DNA of 64,000 nt from Fistulifera solaris (lineage: Eukaryota > Bacillariophyta > Bacillariophyceae > Naviculales > Stauroneidaceae): the NCBI GenBank assembly GCA_030295235.1, contig AP026173.1, positions 537,122-601,121 of the forward strand. Direction: 5' to 3'. Below are positions 9,250-21,051 of this stretch, piece after piece. Position 1 is the stretch's first letter. The number at the start of each line of letters is the position of its first letter. A program made the position numbers and the translations under genes. The notes below the pieces were generated by a model. The model was not told where the DNA came from, made no database searches, and worked only from the letters and a program-made list of their open reading frames with translations.

Positions 9250-11089
9250 TCAAAAGAAACGTCTAAGGGCAGCCGGTGCACTCTCTTTCGGTTTGTGTGC
9301 AACGTTGCCTTCTCTATCATTGGCGTTTTCTAATTTTTCCTTCTCCCGAAGTTCACGTAGTTTAATAGTATTTTGATCCAAGATATTTCTGTGTTTTCGG
9401 CGAAGCTGTGTTTGAATTTTGCTTCTCCCTCGCTTCTTTGTTTTTGCTTCTTCTGAGGAACAGCCTTCGCATTCGCAGCTTCTTGCAAGTCGTGGAGACG
9501 CTCCAGTCGTTTGTGCGGGTCAGATTCTTCAATACCACCAACTTGATCGGGGTCAAGCGCAATCATTTCCGGTCGCAGCTTGTCGAGAAGTGCCCTTACT
9601 TCTTCTTCTTGTCGCTGTTTGGCATCCTGCATCGGGTTTGTATTGTATTCAGCTGTATCTACTGATGGCTCACCGGAACCAGGAATCACAATATTGCTAA
9701 TACCGTCGGCTTGTCCAATACCACAAACGTCTTCGAACGGTCGGAATCTGAGTGTTTCAACAGGCCTTTTTCCTCCCATCAAATGATGCATATAGGGATC
9801 TTTCACTTTCTCTCTCAATGCCTCTCGGCCCCAAAAAGTAGCATGACAACCGTGCCCGATACCGAGAATGCCTCGCTGACTAATGTCCAGCGACGTCGGA
9901 ATACCTCCTACGGTAAAGTAGGAATGAAGCTCTTTGTACATCCGCAGGTCCCACACTCGGACTTGTTTGTCCGCACCACCGGTGACCATCGTCCTTCCCG
10001 TTCGGTCCACCGCCAAACTATGAATGGCAGCGCCTTTGTGACAAAGGATCTTGGCAAGGAACTGCGAACTCGCTGGACTCCATAGGGTAACTGTGCCGTT
10101 GGAATGGCCAGCGTGCAAGACAGCGTTCGCTGGATTTTGCCTCAATACAGAACAAGCCCCGAGTCTGGTTCTATGCTGCGACACCAGCTGTCCTGTGCTC
10201 GTATCTTGATACTTCAGCCAGCCGGCTCGTCCAATAGTAGCCAAAAGCCAGTGATACGGCAAAAATTGCAAAGCCATCGGATCGTTGTGATCGGACAATC
10301 GGTGAACCTCAGCACCCGTGTGGTCGTAAATGAATACATGATTCTTTTGGGCAGCCGCAAAAGAGTAAAGTTCTGCAAGAAGCACGCATCTCTGACTCTT
10401 TCATGTACGGTGAATTCAGTAACCAGCGACTTGCTTTGACAGTCCATCATCGCCAGGTGTCCGACCGATTTCCCATAAAGAATGGAATACCGCCCGGAAC
10501 GATCGTATTCTAAACCGTAGGGAGCGGATTGACTTAGCGAAAGGTCATAAATATTACTCGCCGCATGCGGGTCAACATGCTGTAATTGTCGTTTTAACGC
10601 GACTTGGCTGAGCCCTGAAGTTCGTTCCATTTCATTTTCGGCTTCCAACAAACCAGCCTGCTCGGTTTGCAAAATTTCCGCCGCATCGACGGCAGCCACG
10701 GCAGCCTGCAAGCGTTTGGTTTCGTGTCTCACGAGTGCGGTAGCGACTCGCTTCCGTCCTCTGTTTTGCAAAGCCAGTTTTTGTTTCTCATTCAATTTCG
10801 CCAGGTTGGGATTTTCGTCGTCCTTGCGAAGAGTCTCGCGTCGTTCTTGCGCTGTCTCCTTGGCCACTCCCCACAACTGCCTCTGGATGGCGTCCTCATT
10901 CTTTTCCTGACTTTTCGCCAGAAGCTGTTTCTGCTGAAGTAACGCCTCTTTGTTCGATAAACCTCTCGAAATTTTCATGCTCCCATCTGGATCAAATTCT
11001 TTCTCTCTCGATTTAGGCGCCGGCTCTCCTTTTGATGAATCATCCTTCTTCGAAAAGCCATCCGAGTGCTTTGATGTTCGTTTCGTCAT
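9250..11089 (-). CDS. UTP7: WDR46/UTP7 homologue, small-subunit processome WD40 protein
   Basis: Nucleolar WD40 protein of the U3 snoRNP/SSU processome for 18S rRNA maturation. The N-terminus is basic and charged (about 110 aa). WD repeats follow, for example TGRTMVTGGADKQVRVWDLR. The diagnostic BING4CT block is RPFEDVCGIGQADG, VPGSGEPSVDTAEYN and NPMQDAKQRQEEEVRALL. The tail is basic (KKRGRSKIQTQLRRKHRN) and ends LRRFF. Two frame breaks interrupt it: a CTTTTG site near 10385 (one extra T joins NFTL to FAAAQKNHVFIYD) and a CAAAAAC run near 9443 (one extra A opens the conserved tail). Corrected length is about 613 aa. It is convergent with the phosphohexomutase, 69 bp apart. An essential single-copy gene makes true double frameshifts unlikely. 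Confidence 0.85.
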
Positions 11090-11489
11090 TTTGTTGTAGC
11101 TATCGGGAAGAGACTGACAGTTGTGTATTGTTCATTCAGAGGAAAGCTATCCTATTATTGCAATACTTGATTTGGCAGAAAACATAAAATGGGTGGATTT
11201 GAACTTGCCCCGCACTTCTCTCGCGTTCGCGAATGAGGATTTGCGGTGGCCGAAGGACAGACGACACCTCAACTCACACAAGACTGAATTTCAGTCGCGG
11301 TCCCTATTTTCTCCTTGCTGCGAACTTTAGACGACGAACTAGGTGCCAATAATGCTGAGTACTACTCTACTAGTCTGGATGCCTGCAGCAATTGGTTTTC
11401 GTAAAACTTGCTTGTTTGCGGTTATTAATTGTTTGCCGTTTGTATTCCATTGTCATTAATTAATCTAGGGCGACTCCACGCGCCGTAGA
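11090..11489. other. intergenic, UTP7 promoter and TPR gene 3' side
   Basis: 400 bp; should contain the UTP7 promoter. A 69-codon plus-strand open frame (11121-11330) has no recognisable features. Nothing else seen. Confidence 0.4.
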
Positions 11490-12619
11490 TCACTGAGAGA
11501 CCCTGAATAATTGGCGAATTGTCAGGGGCTCCCGCTTTGCGATAAATTTCCAATGATGTTCGATAGAATATTTCGGCCTGCAAAGATCATCCTCCGCATC
11601 GAAAGCGTTGGCCAAGTTATGAGCGTCTCGGGCGACACAACAATGCTCTGTTCCGAATAGTTCTCTATGGATCCAAAATACTTTCGCAAAGCAGTTTCGA
11701 GCCTGCCGTGCGTTGCCCGAGCACAAGAACACCTCTCCTAAATGTTTCAATGTATCGATAGTGTCCACATGGGTGGGTCCGAGTTCGCCTTCGCGAATCA
11801 GAAAAGCTTCGAATAAATGGGAAATACTTTCGTTCCATCGCGCCGAGTTGCTGCAGGCCTGACCCAATAGATCCAGGCATCGAGCACGGGCGATTGCTTT
11901 TGTAATACGCCAAATGTTTCTGCGGCCCTTTCGAGAATAGGAATGGCCTCATCATGCTGGTCTCGTTGAACTGCCGCGTTTCCTGTGTGAAGCATGGATA
12001 CGGCTCGTCGGAATGCTTCCCTATGTTCTCTACGGTAATCGAGCATCGCTTGGCGCTCGAGTTGTTGCTGCAAGTCGACAATGCAGCTTGGCTCAGGCAG
12101 TGTGTCGGGTGAAATTCGTTTGTAGGATACATTGCAAGGAGCGATGGTAGATTCATTGTCCTCTTCTTGAATTCCTGGCCTCTTTGTTCTCGATTTCGCT
12201 GATGGGCATCTCTCTGCTAGATCAATGATGCGAATACGCGAATTGGGTACCACTTTTCGATCTAACACGTCGAGTGCATGGGGGTTTGACGTATTGGTTG
12301 CGGAAGATAATAAAGACGATGGCGTTACTGTTGAGCTAGCCGTAAGCTCATCCTCGAGATGTCGTTTAAACATTTGTGTTTTGGATGCGTTCATGTTTTT
12401 CACGTGGTATGGATACCTTGATTCGACCGCTTTCCTCGGATTGTAGCGAATTGTTCCGGTCATGTCAACAAATCGGAAGTTTTTCAACAGACTGTTAACG
12501 GCAAAGGAGGGCTTTATTTTGGGTTCTTTAACTTCCGCTCGTATATCCTGGCTCGCCGATGTCAATCGTGGTGACTTAAGCAAAAATAATGATTTACAAT
12601 AATCACGTTCGTGGGTCTG
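11490..12619 (-). CDS. TPR-repeat protein, copy 1
   Basis: Kinesin-light-chain-like TPR protein with an unstructured N-terminal half. The coding frame is open from an acceptor-like TTTTTAG (12620-12626) with no in-frame ATG before TTG, so a short upstream exon is likely and was not found. TPR helices are visible: AVSMLHTGNAAVQRDQHDEA, then WNESISHLFEAFLIREGELG and THVDTIDTLKHLGEVFLCSG. The frame breaks near 11896 at CAAAAG; one extra A joins GVLQ to KAIARARCLDLLGQA. Corrected length is about 365 aa or more. It is a paralogue of the next gene (13286-14810), sharing the HVDTID.L.HLG repeat and the FAKVFW/FREVFW motif. A scaffold role in protein interaction is likely from the family; no partner can be named. 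Confidence 0.6.
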
Positions 12620-13285
12620 CTAAAAAGCAAAGATGTATGCTTGATTTGCCGAACGGTTGAGTTGAAAAATTTTGTAAAGAAAAAGTCACTCATTCGTTGG
12701 CCGTTCCGCGTTCTTGTCCGTGTTCCGTGCGAAGGCAAATCTTTTTGATGTTTGATGGGCCGGATCGCGGATCTATCGCTAGCTGTTGCATCATAATGGC
12801 CATTAAGTATTCAAATCTATTATGATGGGTCATTGTTCCATGGAAGGTGTGATCTCCTAAGTAAGTGTAACGAGCCTCTAATCATTTTAATTTTGTACCT
12901 TTGATAATGTACTTTCAGTCTTTAAGTACTCTTAATTTTAACTGCTTCAACGGATGTGATTTCCTGAGTCAATAATTTCTAATATTTCGGCCTTCTGGCT
13001 TTGCATTCGCTTCGCTTGGCTTTGGCTTGGCTTGGCTTGGCTTTGGTTTGGCTTGGTATTTTCGCTTAGCGTCTGCATGCCGTCCGATTAGCTAGGCAGT
13101 GCTTCGTATAGTGCCTTTCTTTGGCTACCGGTACCAGATTACAAAAGAAGTAATCATAATTCGTCATCCTCCAAAATCAAAACGTGACCTTCAAATTGTA
13201 ATCGGCAGTCAGCTATACATGTCTCTATTCAAAGTCTAGTTTAAGCGTTTATTCTTGTTACAAATCACTATTCAAAAAAGTAAAA
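12620..13285. other. intergenic between tandem TPR paralogues
   Basis: About 665 bp. It contains a low-complexity TTGGC-type repeat (13011-13057) and is otherwise AT-rich. A first exon of TPR copy 1 may lie here, but I could not identify it. Confidence 0.45.
13011..13057. repeat. degenerate CTTGG/CTTTGG minisatellite
   Basis: About eight imperfect 5-6 bp units of the type GCTTGG/GCTTTGG in 47 bp. The unit-length variation (5 or 6) suggests slippage. Confidence 0.8.
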
Positions 13286-14810
13286 CTACACTTCTGCTCG
13301 AGCACCCCTTTTCATTTCCTTCAAGTTTTCAATGTCCTGTACAAGTCGAATGATGGAAGGGTGATTCTTGTGCAAAGGTAACTTGTGGTAGATAACCCAA
13401 GCTGTAAGGTAAAACTTCTTGGCCTCGTTGTAGTTACCAAGAGTGACAAGGACATTGGCGAGGTCATGAGACGCGAGAGCGACACCGGGATGAGTTGCAC
13501 CAAAAATCAGTTTGCGCGACCAAAATACTTCTCGAAAGCACTTGAGTGCGCCTCTGATGTCACCCGAGTGAAGGAGACATGATCCCAAATGATTTAGCGA
13601 GTCAATTGTATCCACGTGTTGTTTACCCAGCTCCCGCTGCCTTCTCAAGAATGATTCCTGAAAGCAGCAAATCGCTTTCTTCCAGTCACTTTTCTTTTTG
13701 AAAGCGATTCCCAACAGATTTGCAGCAAGGGCTATTGCGACATCTTTTCTTTTTCAGCTCTCTTACGTCTTTCACAGAAAGTGCAAGTACCCCAACGGCT
13801 GCATCTAGTCGTCCTCGTTTCAATTGAAGAGATCCCCATTTTACAAGTATGCGAGCTCGCCGTACAGATGGCCGTGATCTGCTTAAAACCATTTCAAAAA
13901 CCTCCTCGTCTCCGTTGGTGGGGTCCACCGGTTGTGCTGTTTCATGATCTAATGGGTACATCAAAATTGCATCATCAACAATACGCTGAAACTCATTTTC
14001 GATTGGATTTGTTGACGAAGATCCAGCGAAACTCGGTTCGATAGCTTCGAGTGAATCGAGTGGCGACTCAGAAGATGAGAAATCCGACAAATCAGCAAAG
14101 ATTTCAGGAGAAGAGACGATCGATTGTTGTTGATCGCGTGATTCTGTCGACGCATTTTGATGTGTCTCTATTTGTTGTGCGTCCTCACATGATAGGTCAA
14201 TCCGTAAAGGTTCAGGCTCTGGCAGTAAACTCGATGTTGAGGCGTCTCCATCGTTCAGGTCGCCGTGCGTGATAGTCTCCGCACCCTGCTCCCACAACTG
14301 TTCCGGCGATGCATCCTGATCAACTACACCGTGTTCCCGAGGTATTTGCAAGCTGGTTGTCAAGTCCACTACTGTTTCGCAAGCGTTTCTGTGAACTTTT
14401 TCCCGGTCGAGAAGTTCTGATGTGCGCTCTAGCAGTAATTCAACTCTTTGTTCGATCGAGGCACGACAGCATTCATCCGACTCTGTTGTATCGGGGCTGC
14501 AGAACTCGTCGACACTCTCGGGCAAACAGCTCTCACTACTCGCTGTGGACCGTAGTTCTTCTTCCGTTGTATTCGTTTCATCGTCCCTTCCATCAGCATC
14601 ATCAACATTCATTCCATAGAGCTCTTTTGGAAGGAACGAAATTGTATTTTTCGAGTGATTGCTGCTCAGGGAAAGTGCTGGAATCTCCCCACAACTGGCT
14701 GTTTTTCCGCTGTTTCGGCGAATGAAACTCAATTCCACGGTTTCCAGTTCGTCGACCCACAGAACATGGCCGGCTTGTCCGACAGGACTGTTTGGTAGAG
14801 GAATGTTCAT
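13286..14810 (-). CDS. TPR-repeat protein, copy 2
   Basis: Starts at ATG 14810 (MNIPLPNSPVGQAGHVLWVD). About 330 residues of acidic, Ser/Glu-rich sequence precede TPR helices RARILVKWGSLQLKRGRLDA, ANLLGIAFKKKSDWKKAICC, HVDTIDSLNHLGSCLLHSGD and GVALASHDLANVLVTLGNYN. The frame changes near 13750, in the run AAAAAGAAAAG; removing one A joins SVKDVRELKKK to DVAIALAANLLG. Corrected length is about 507 aa. Compared with copy 1 it has a longer acidic N-terminus and retains an extra C-terminal TPR. The genes are head-to-tail and probably arose by local duplication. Confidence 0.65.
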
Positions 14811-15294
14811 AATCTTGTCTTTTATTTAAACAGTAATTATGCCATTGATGATTCGTGAAACCTAAAAAGAAAATGTTAGATTGTTTCGCAGAAGCGCACG
14901 GCTGCATTTTCTGGCGATCAATTTTTTCAAAGCGACGACAACGCGGGAAACCGCGAAACGCGTTCGCGCTCTGTCCAAACCAGTGTCTCTCCAACAAAAA
15001 CAAGTAGTATACTGCACATTGTACAGATGTTTTATACTCCGTACCATAACAAATTCGATTATTATGGACAATGCATGTGAGATGTGAGCACGTGCTCCTG
15101 TCTGTTTCAATACCGGTTGTACTCGGAGTATAACATGTGAGAGACCGAACATTTAGAACAAAGCGCGGCGGAGATGTGGAGGATACAAAAGGCCTTGAAA
15201 AGAAAAGCAGAAACGACACACGAGCAACTTCATCATGGCGACATTTCATTATAATATATATTTTTTCCATCGAAAGAGCACATCGTAATTCAAA
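14811..15294. promoter_or_regulatory. divergent intergenic region (TPR copy 2 / ankyrin gene)
   Basis: 484 bp separating two divergent start codons, so it must serve both promoters. An AT-rich stretch (ATTATAATATATATTTTTT) lies at 15249-15267, about 30 bp upstream of the ankyrin-gene ATG. A long minus-strand open frame across this region (14602-15543) looks like chance. Confidence 0.4.
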
Positions 15295-17075
15295 ATGCCC
15301 AACACGTCGCATCTTCTGCTGCTTTTGGATACATTCATTAGTCAAGATGCGACCGAGATCGAATCGGTAATGAGACTCGTGATAAATGAAATCCGAGCGG
15401 TTGGCATCCAGCTTAACGTGAGTGAGGTTGCTGACCCACTGCACTGCACAGATCATCTCTGCCGGGTCATACATGCTCTTATGACTGCGAAACCCGGTAT
15501 TGTGAGAATCGCGAGCGCGAATGACGGGTCTTTGCCTTTGCACTTTGCGGCTTCGTTAGGGAAACCGGAAGTAGCTCAGCTTTTGCTCTCACAGGTGAGT
15601 TTCTTAAACATTGGAAGTTTTCTGTTTCATCTTCTCAACTTCATTTCCCGCCTCTAGTATCCGGAAGCAGCTTATATTCCAAACAAAAAGGGAAGATCGC
15701 CCTGCACTACGCGGCACGGGAAGGACGGCTGGAAATGGTCCGCTTCTTTCTGCATCATGTCCCTCGTACCGCCAGCATCTGCACCGACAAACAAAAACTT
15801 GCCATCCATTTCGCGGCAGGCGATGGGCACACTGAAATTGTCCGTCATTTGCTGGAAGTCTTTCCACAAGGCGCTAATTTACCGTCCGCGAAAGGCAAGT
15901 TGGCGATTCATTTTGCCGCTCGGTGGGACCATTTGGAAATTGCACAAGGTCTTCAATTCGTTTACCCAGATGGAGTGCGACAAGTCGACTGGGAAGGAAA
16001 TTTGCCACTGCATGATGCAGCACGAGAAGGGCAAGTCCGAATGGCGAGGTATTTGATAGATATGTATCCATCTGCGTTGTGCACGGCGAATATTCGAGAC
16101 GAAATCCCGTTGTTTCCCGCTGTCCGCGCCGGGAATATCGATTTGATAGTGTTGATGATCCAAGCATGGCCTGGAGCTTGTAGACATGTTTTACGACAGT
16201 TATCGGCCGATGATAGAGTGGAAGACTGGGATATCATAGAGCTCCTGCTTCGTGGCGCTGTTCTGAACTTCCATGACTGCTCTATATTCACAGGACTTGA
16301 ACCGCCTCCTGTCATTCTTCCTTACGATATGGAGCTCATTACTAGTGTTGGTTCGGAAAAGCCGAAGAAAAAGAGGAAATTAGCACCTGTTTATGAAGCA
16401 AGTGCAATGTATACAAATCAGTTTACGCCTGAATTTGTGTCAAATGCAGCATCTATCGAAATTACAAAAGAGCATACACGATGCAAGTCTCCCATCTTAG
16501 AGGAGATAGAGGTCAACCGAAAAAAGAGAATGACGCCATTTGAAGTAGGAATGAAGACAACAAATAAGCCTACACATGCTTTTGATCTTGACGATCTAAA
16601 GTTGACTGCGTCAGGTTCTGTGTTTCTACCCTTGCATGCAGCTCTGTCTGCCGGATCGTCCTTTCATGTTCTGCAGCGGGTGTTTGAGAAGTACCGGGAT
16701 ACAAGAAACGCGGTCGACAACATAGGTCGGACGACTTTGCATTGTGCGATGCAAATGGCTCACGACGACAAGACCATTCGTTTCATCATGGATAATATCT
16801 TGAGCCCTGAATCTGCCAGCACACGAGATTTGTACCATCGACTTCCACTTCATCTGGCTATCGCTTCCAAGGCCGACTCACGAATCGTGGAAGCACTGCT
16901 GCAAGCTTATCCTCCGGCCGGTGTCGAAGTTTGTCGCAGCAGAAATGAGTGGTACGACATGCTTCCTATCCAAATGGCTGTGGAATGCGAATGCGATCTG
17001 AATGTTGTGTATCGTCTGCTTCGTACGGATCCGAGTTGCTTGGAAAAGGTGATACGCAAAGTTGATAACTGTTGA
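15295..17075 (+). CDS. Ankyrin-repeat protein
   Basis: Exon 1 is 15295-15594; the intron is 15595-15657 (GTGAGT...CTCTAG, phase 0); exon 2 runs 15658-17075. Ankyrin repeats recur as GSLPLHFAASLGKPEVAQLL, ALHYAAREGRLEMVRFFL, LAIHFAAGDGHTEIVRHLLE, LAIHFAARWDHLEIAQGLQ, NLPLHDAAREGQVRMARYLI and again near the C-terminus (TTLHCAMQMAHDD, RLPLHLAIASKADSRIV). A basic linker (KPKKKRKLAP) could be a nuclear localisation signal. The frame breaks just inside exon 2 at AACAAAAAGGG; one extra A restores NKKGKIALHYAA. Corrected length is about 572 aa. Diatoms have many such proteins; no catalytic domain is present and the role is presumably protein interaction. Confidence 0.75.
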
Positions 17076-17220
17076 AGTAGTAGAATAGAATCATAAATAG
17101 AGTTTTGTATAGCAGTATGTCTCTACGCGTCAGAAAGAGAGAATGCAGTGCTTCTGAAGCAACATGAAGGCCCATGTGCCTCTCATAATTGTTTCTCACC
17201 CGCGAGCAATGATTATTCTT

Positions 17221-17979
17221 TTATTGTCGCGTCACTTCTCCTTTGGATCGGTACACTTCGGCGACTTCCGGATCGACTTGTTTCAAAATAAACTCCATGG
17301 CTTCATCAAAGTTGGGAATGTTGCGCATTTCAAACTTGGCCCCGTCCCGCAAAAGGCCACCAAATCCCCATCCCCAAACAATCGCTTGGCGGTGCGGATT
17401 TCCACAATGTCCGGATAAACAATTTCGGCCATTTCCTTGCCACCAATCCCGGAGGTGACACGAATCCGACGCGTCGTAATTTTGTAGCGGACCCAGGCTT
17501 GACGCGCCCAAGCGGCCGCCGCCGGAATGATCCCGACCACGGTCAAGATGGATACCGTGGGGGCAATCGTTTCGGTAATGGCCGGTGGTCCTTCGTAGAA
17601 TGTTTCTTCGGGAGCCAAGGCGGCCTTGGGTTTGACTTGCTTCGCGGATTCGGAAGAACCTTTTCGTTTTCCGCGTTTGACCTGCGAGTGAGAGCGAGAA
17701 ATGTGAGGAGACGGTTGCAAGAACGAAGGAATACCATCAGCGTGGTTGACGTACTTTGGCAGCACCTCGGCCCAGCAATTCGGCCTTGTCGAGCAAATCG
17801 TCATCTTCTTCCTCGGCGGGTACGGAAGGCATAAAGACTGCTTCCTGGTTTTCTTCGGCCCAGATACGACTTGTAGATGGACTTGTCGAACATCGGGTCA
17901 ACGAGGCAGGTTGTACAGAAAAGGCACTGACGCAGGGCGTCGCAACCAGAAGAGCTGTTGTGAAAGTGGAGAATTTCAT
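17221..17979 (-). CDS. Plastid-targeted bacterial-type PH domain protein
   Basis: Exon 1 is 17979-17755; the intron is 17682-17754 (GTACGT...TCGCAG, phase 0); exon 2 ends at 17221. The N-terminus MKFSTFTTALLVATPCVSA^FSVQPASLTR is a textbook diatom plastid presequence. An acidic linker precedes a hydrophobic segment (APTVSILTVVGIIPAAAAW), then YKITTRRIRVTSG and EIVYPDIVEIRT, the pattern of bacterial PH (YdbS/YdbT-like) domains. After GDGD a G-run near 17371-17377 shifts the frame; one extra G gives GGFGGLLRDGAKFEMRNIPNFDEAMEFI. Corrected length is about 228 aa. A thylakoid or envelope membrane protein of unknown function is likely. It is convergent with the ankyrin gene (145 bp). Confidence 0.7.
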
Positions 17980-18466
17980 AGTGTATTATTTTATCTCAAG
18001 ATGTTGATTGTGATTTAGCTTAATTTTGAATTGTGAGGGCGAGGACTTTATCGTCTAAGGCTGATGATGCGTCTTTGAGCGTTTTGTTCTGACTTGTTTT
18101 TCCTATCATCAGCGTTTGAAACGATGGAGATGACCGACATGTCGTTTCGCAAAAATGCGAGCAAAAAATAATAGCGTCCGTATGTATGCTATGCGAACCA
18201 CGTCATCGTCTGTCTGGCCGTCGGATTCAGCGTTTGGACCATCTTCCGTGTCGTACCGGTGCGTTTCAAGAACATCCTCACGGTTCGGCGCGAACCTCGG
18301 GGAATTTCGTTTTGCTCTCGATACTTCGCCGAAGTTCATGTTTAATTGAAACAATACACATTTCCTCTTTTCATTCAAAAAAGCATCAAAGATCAAAAGG
18401 AGCCGGAGAAGATCGTTCGTCGTGATAATCATTCAACTTTGCTGCTGACCAACAAACGATTCTACT
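17980..18466. promoter_or_regulatory. divergent intergenic region
   Basis: 487 bp between divergent start codons (PH protein and DUF3291-like protein). Small open frames here lack protein character. No RNA gene or clear repeat seen. Confidence 0.4.
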
Positions 18467-18868
18467 ATGACAGCGCCGACCTATTATGTCAGCATCACCG
18501 GATTGCAACTGAAATCCATCTTTTATGCTCCTCTCTTCTGGTATCATGCGATTCCATCCATGATCCAAGCCCGATCCTCGCCCGGCAACATCCGTGCCGA
18601 AGCCTTTGCTCACAACGGCATTCAGCACACTATCTCGGTGTGGACCGACCGGGAGAGTATGTTACAATACATGCGAAAAGGAGCCCATTTACAGGCGATG
18701 AAAGTCTTTGATACCGTCAGTGGTTATGGCAAAATATATGGCTACGAAACCGATTGTGTCCCCGTTGATCAAGAAGAAATTTTAGAAATTTGGGAGAAGT
18801 ATGGAAGGTTGGTGGGGAAAAGTAGACCAAGTGATAAAGAGGGAAATGCCGAGCAAGCCGTTCCTTGA
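18467..18868 (+). CDS. DUF3291-like dimeric alpha/beta-barrel protein
   Basis: Intronless, 133 aa. The pattern YYVSITGLQLKSIFYAPLFW, then a middle beta strand HTISVWTDRESMLQYMRKGAH and HLQAMKVFDTV, resembles DUF3291/ABM-type small ferredoxin-like barrels, where the W-T-D/S and the downstream GAH are characteristic. Such proteins range from monooxygenases to structural dimers; no cofactor site can be assigned, so the function is unknown. No targeting peptide. The C-terminal 15 residues are charged and look like a tail. It is convergent with the amino acid transporter (89 bp). Confidence 0.6.
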   Translation: MTAPTYYVSITGLQLKSIFYAPLFWYHAIPSMIQARSSPGNIRAEAFAHNGIQHTISVWTDRESMLQYMRKGAHLQAMKVFDTVSGYGKIYGYETDCVPVDQEEILEIWEKYGRLVGKSRPSDKEGNAEQAVP

Positions 18869-18957
18869 GAACTGATCCAAATGGAGAGTTTTCGTGATTG
18901 TTTTTGACGCGATTGTGCGCAATATAATGTTTAATTAGTGTAAAAACTGTAAAGCAA

Positions 18958-20741
18958 TCAGCGACTATTCCTTCGGGCGAGTCGCTGATTTCTTGTAGCA
19001 GCCGAAGAATAATTCAAAATTTCATCTTGTTCGGATAGCATTGACTGCTTTTCGTTGTCGAAATTGTGATGCCCCAGACTGATCAAAGAAATCGCGTCTT
19101 CCGAGCTGGAAGACTTGCTCGCCGTCGGATGGGCCCAGGATGGTGCCGTTCCGTTCAAACAAAATAATAAATAAAAAGAACGACTACACCGAGATACAAG
19201 CCGAGCAGTAACAAACCAAACACTTCCAACTGCGCTATCAAATACCAATTGACCGCCATGCCAAGGCATGGTATCAATGGCACCCAGGGTGTTTGAAAGT
19301 AATGACTGTCGGGAAAGGGTGCGCTACTCGAGACATTGCCACTTTGGGTACATTGCAATAGAGTGCCACCAAATTGCGGTGACGCCGGGCATTGGATTGT
19401 CATGTACACGAGCGTCAGAGCTGCCGACAAGGCTGTGAACACGGCCAAGGCCAATTGCACGATCCCCCATGACGATTCGTGTGAGATCAGAATGGCAGTC
19501 AAAAAACACAAAACGTTGTATCCCATTAGACATCGTTCCAGTAAACCTGGATCATTCGGGGTGATTCGCGTCGTAGTACGACTAAACTGGAATCCGTGAG
19601 CGAAAACGCTACCAAAATCCCGGCCGAAATCAGATCATTCAAATAGGTAAAGGGCACAAAGGCCGCCAACAAGGTCATGGCAGTTCCTTGAATTAAAGTT
19701 CCCATCACCAGATTCCCGTGAACATCCGTTTGGGCAAAAACGGCGGGCAATAACCCATCTTGTGCCATACCGTAGGTCAAACGTGGCTGTGCCAATAAAG
19801 AAATCAGGACGACGACCGGTAGAGTCACAATTTCTCCCCACGCCGCAATTTCGGCCGCCCATTCGACATGACGCGATCGAAAGGCACTGGGGAAACCCGA
19901 GGTCGGAGAAATGTCTTGCGGATTCTCCACCATACCGGTGAGAGCGATGGATGCCGTCACATAGGTGATGGTGACCAACCCCAGTGTTCCTAGCACGGCA
20001 CGTGGCATATCACGGACAGGATGTTTGGCTTCTCCCGCCACACAACAAACTTCGTCGTAACCCAAATATCCAAAGAAGCTACTAGTAGCTCCACGCAGTA
20101 TACCAGCGGTAGGTATGGATGACTTGTGGCTGTTGTTGTAAGTACGTGTCGGACTCAACCAAAATCCTCCCGCAATCATAAAGAAAACGAGCAACATTTT
20201 CATCATCGTTACAAAATTGGTTGCCGTTTTCGATTCTTTCACTCCTTTACCAACAGCAAAGTCGATAGAGCGGAAATCAACAGTGCCGGAACATTCACCC
20301 AGCTCGATTCATTCGGAGCATTCTCCCCGCAATCACCAAAAGGACTTTATCACCCCATGACCGCGCCACGGCCGCACCCGCGATACCATATTCGAGGGTG
20401 AGACAGGAGGCGGCTAAAATGGCGGCCCATTGCCCAAAGCACACGTACGCATACGCATACGAAGAGCCCGCGGCCGGAATCCGGCCACTGAGTTCGGCAA
20501 AACAAACGCCACTGCACGTGGCCGCGACACCCGATACCGCAAAACTACACCACGTCCACGTCCCCGCATATTGAGCGGCAATTTGACCCGTCAACACAAA
20601 AATGCCACTGCCGACGGTCCCTCCGACACCAATGCCCAATAAATCCCACAGTGACAAGTGCCGATGGAGTTGTTGTTGCTCGTACTGATAGACGGCGTGC
20701 AATGGTTTGCGAATCCACGGTGAATTGGGTGTTGTTGCCAT
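18958..20741 (-). CDS. Cationic amino acid transporter (APC/SLC7 family)
   Basis: Multi-pass permease of the CAT type. The first transmembrane region carries DLLGIGVGGTVGSGIFVLTG, the substrate-binding G-S/V-G-I-F motif; later segments include FFGYLGYDEVCCVAGEAKHP and PRLTYGMAQDGLLP, both characteristic of CATs. The C-terminal CAT pair of helices (WYLIAQLEVFGLLLLGLYLG) follows. Four frame breaks occur, near 20330 (GGGG), 20247 (GG), 19560 (CCCC) and 19165 (TTTTT); adding one base to each run gives a continuous protein of about 596 aa. The tail is hydrophilic (SSSSEDAISLISLGHHNFDN) and includes Ser/Glu clusters that could be phosphorylated. Plasma-membrane or vacuolar location cannot be decided. 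Confidence 0.8.
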
Positions 20742-21051
20742 TTCAAAGAGAAGAATTAACGCGTATAGTTGTGTTCATTCTAATTACAAAAGCATATCAT
20801 TGACAGAATTGAAAGTGTTTGGATCATTCCTGCGCCGCGCCTCTCATCCGCCGCACGACAAAACGCAGGTCTGTCCGTGCAACAGTGTCGGTTTACTATG
20901 AGGTCAAATGTAGACGACTTTTTTCGCGACTGAACGAGACTTTAGTCCCGGAAAAGATCGACATCTTTCGGGAGTTTCATTCGAATGTGAAGTACGTAAG
21001 GCAATTCCATACAACTCTCATGTTGTTATTATAATCATTCTATTATTATAT
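20742..21051. other. intergenic, transporter promoter
   Basis: 310 bp upstream of the amino acid transporter; it also holds the 3' end of the TFB2 gene. Nothing recognisable. Confidence 0.4.

Noticed and set aside
13740-13765. Possible 23-nt mini-intron (GTAAGA...AAAG) in TPR copy 2
   Set aside because: Far shorter than the other introns here (59-169 nt); a one-base run-length error explains the frame change more simply.
14602-15543. 313-codon minus-strand open frame overlapping the TPR copy 2 start and the ankyrin gene
   Set aside because: Cys/His/Ser-rich random composition, crosses two supported genes and their promoters, no family pattern.
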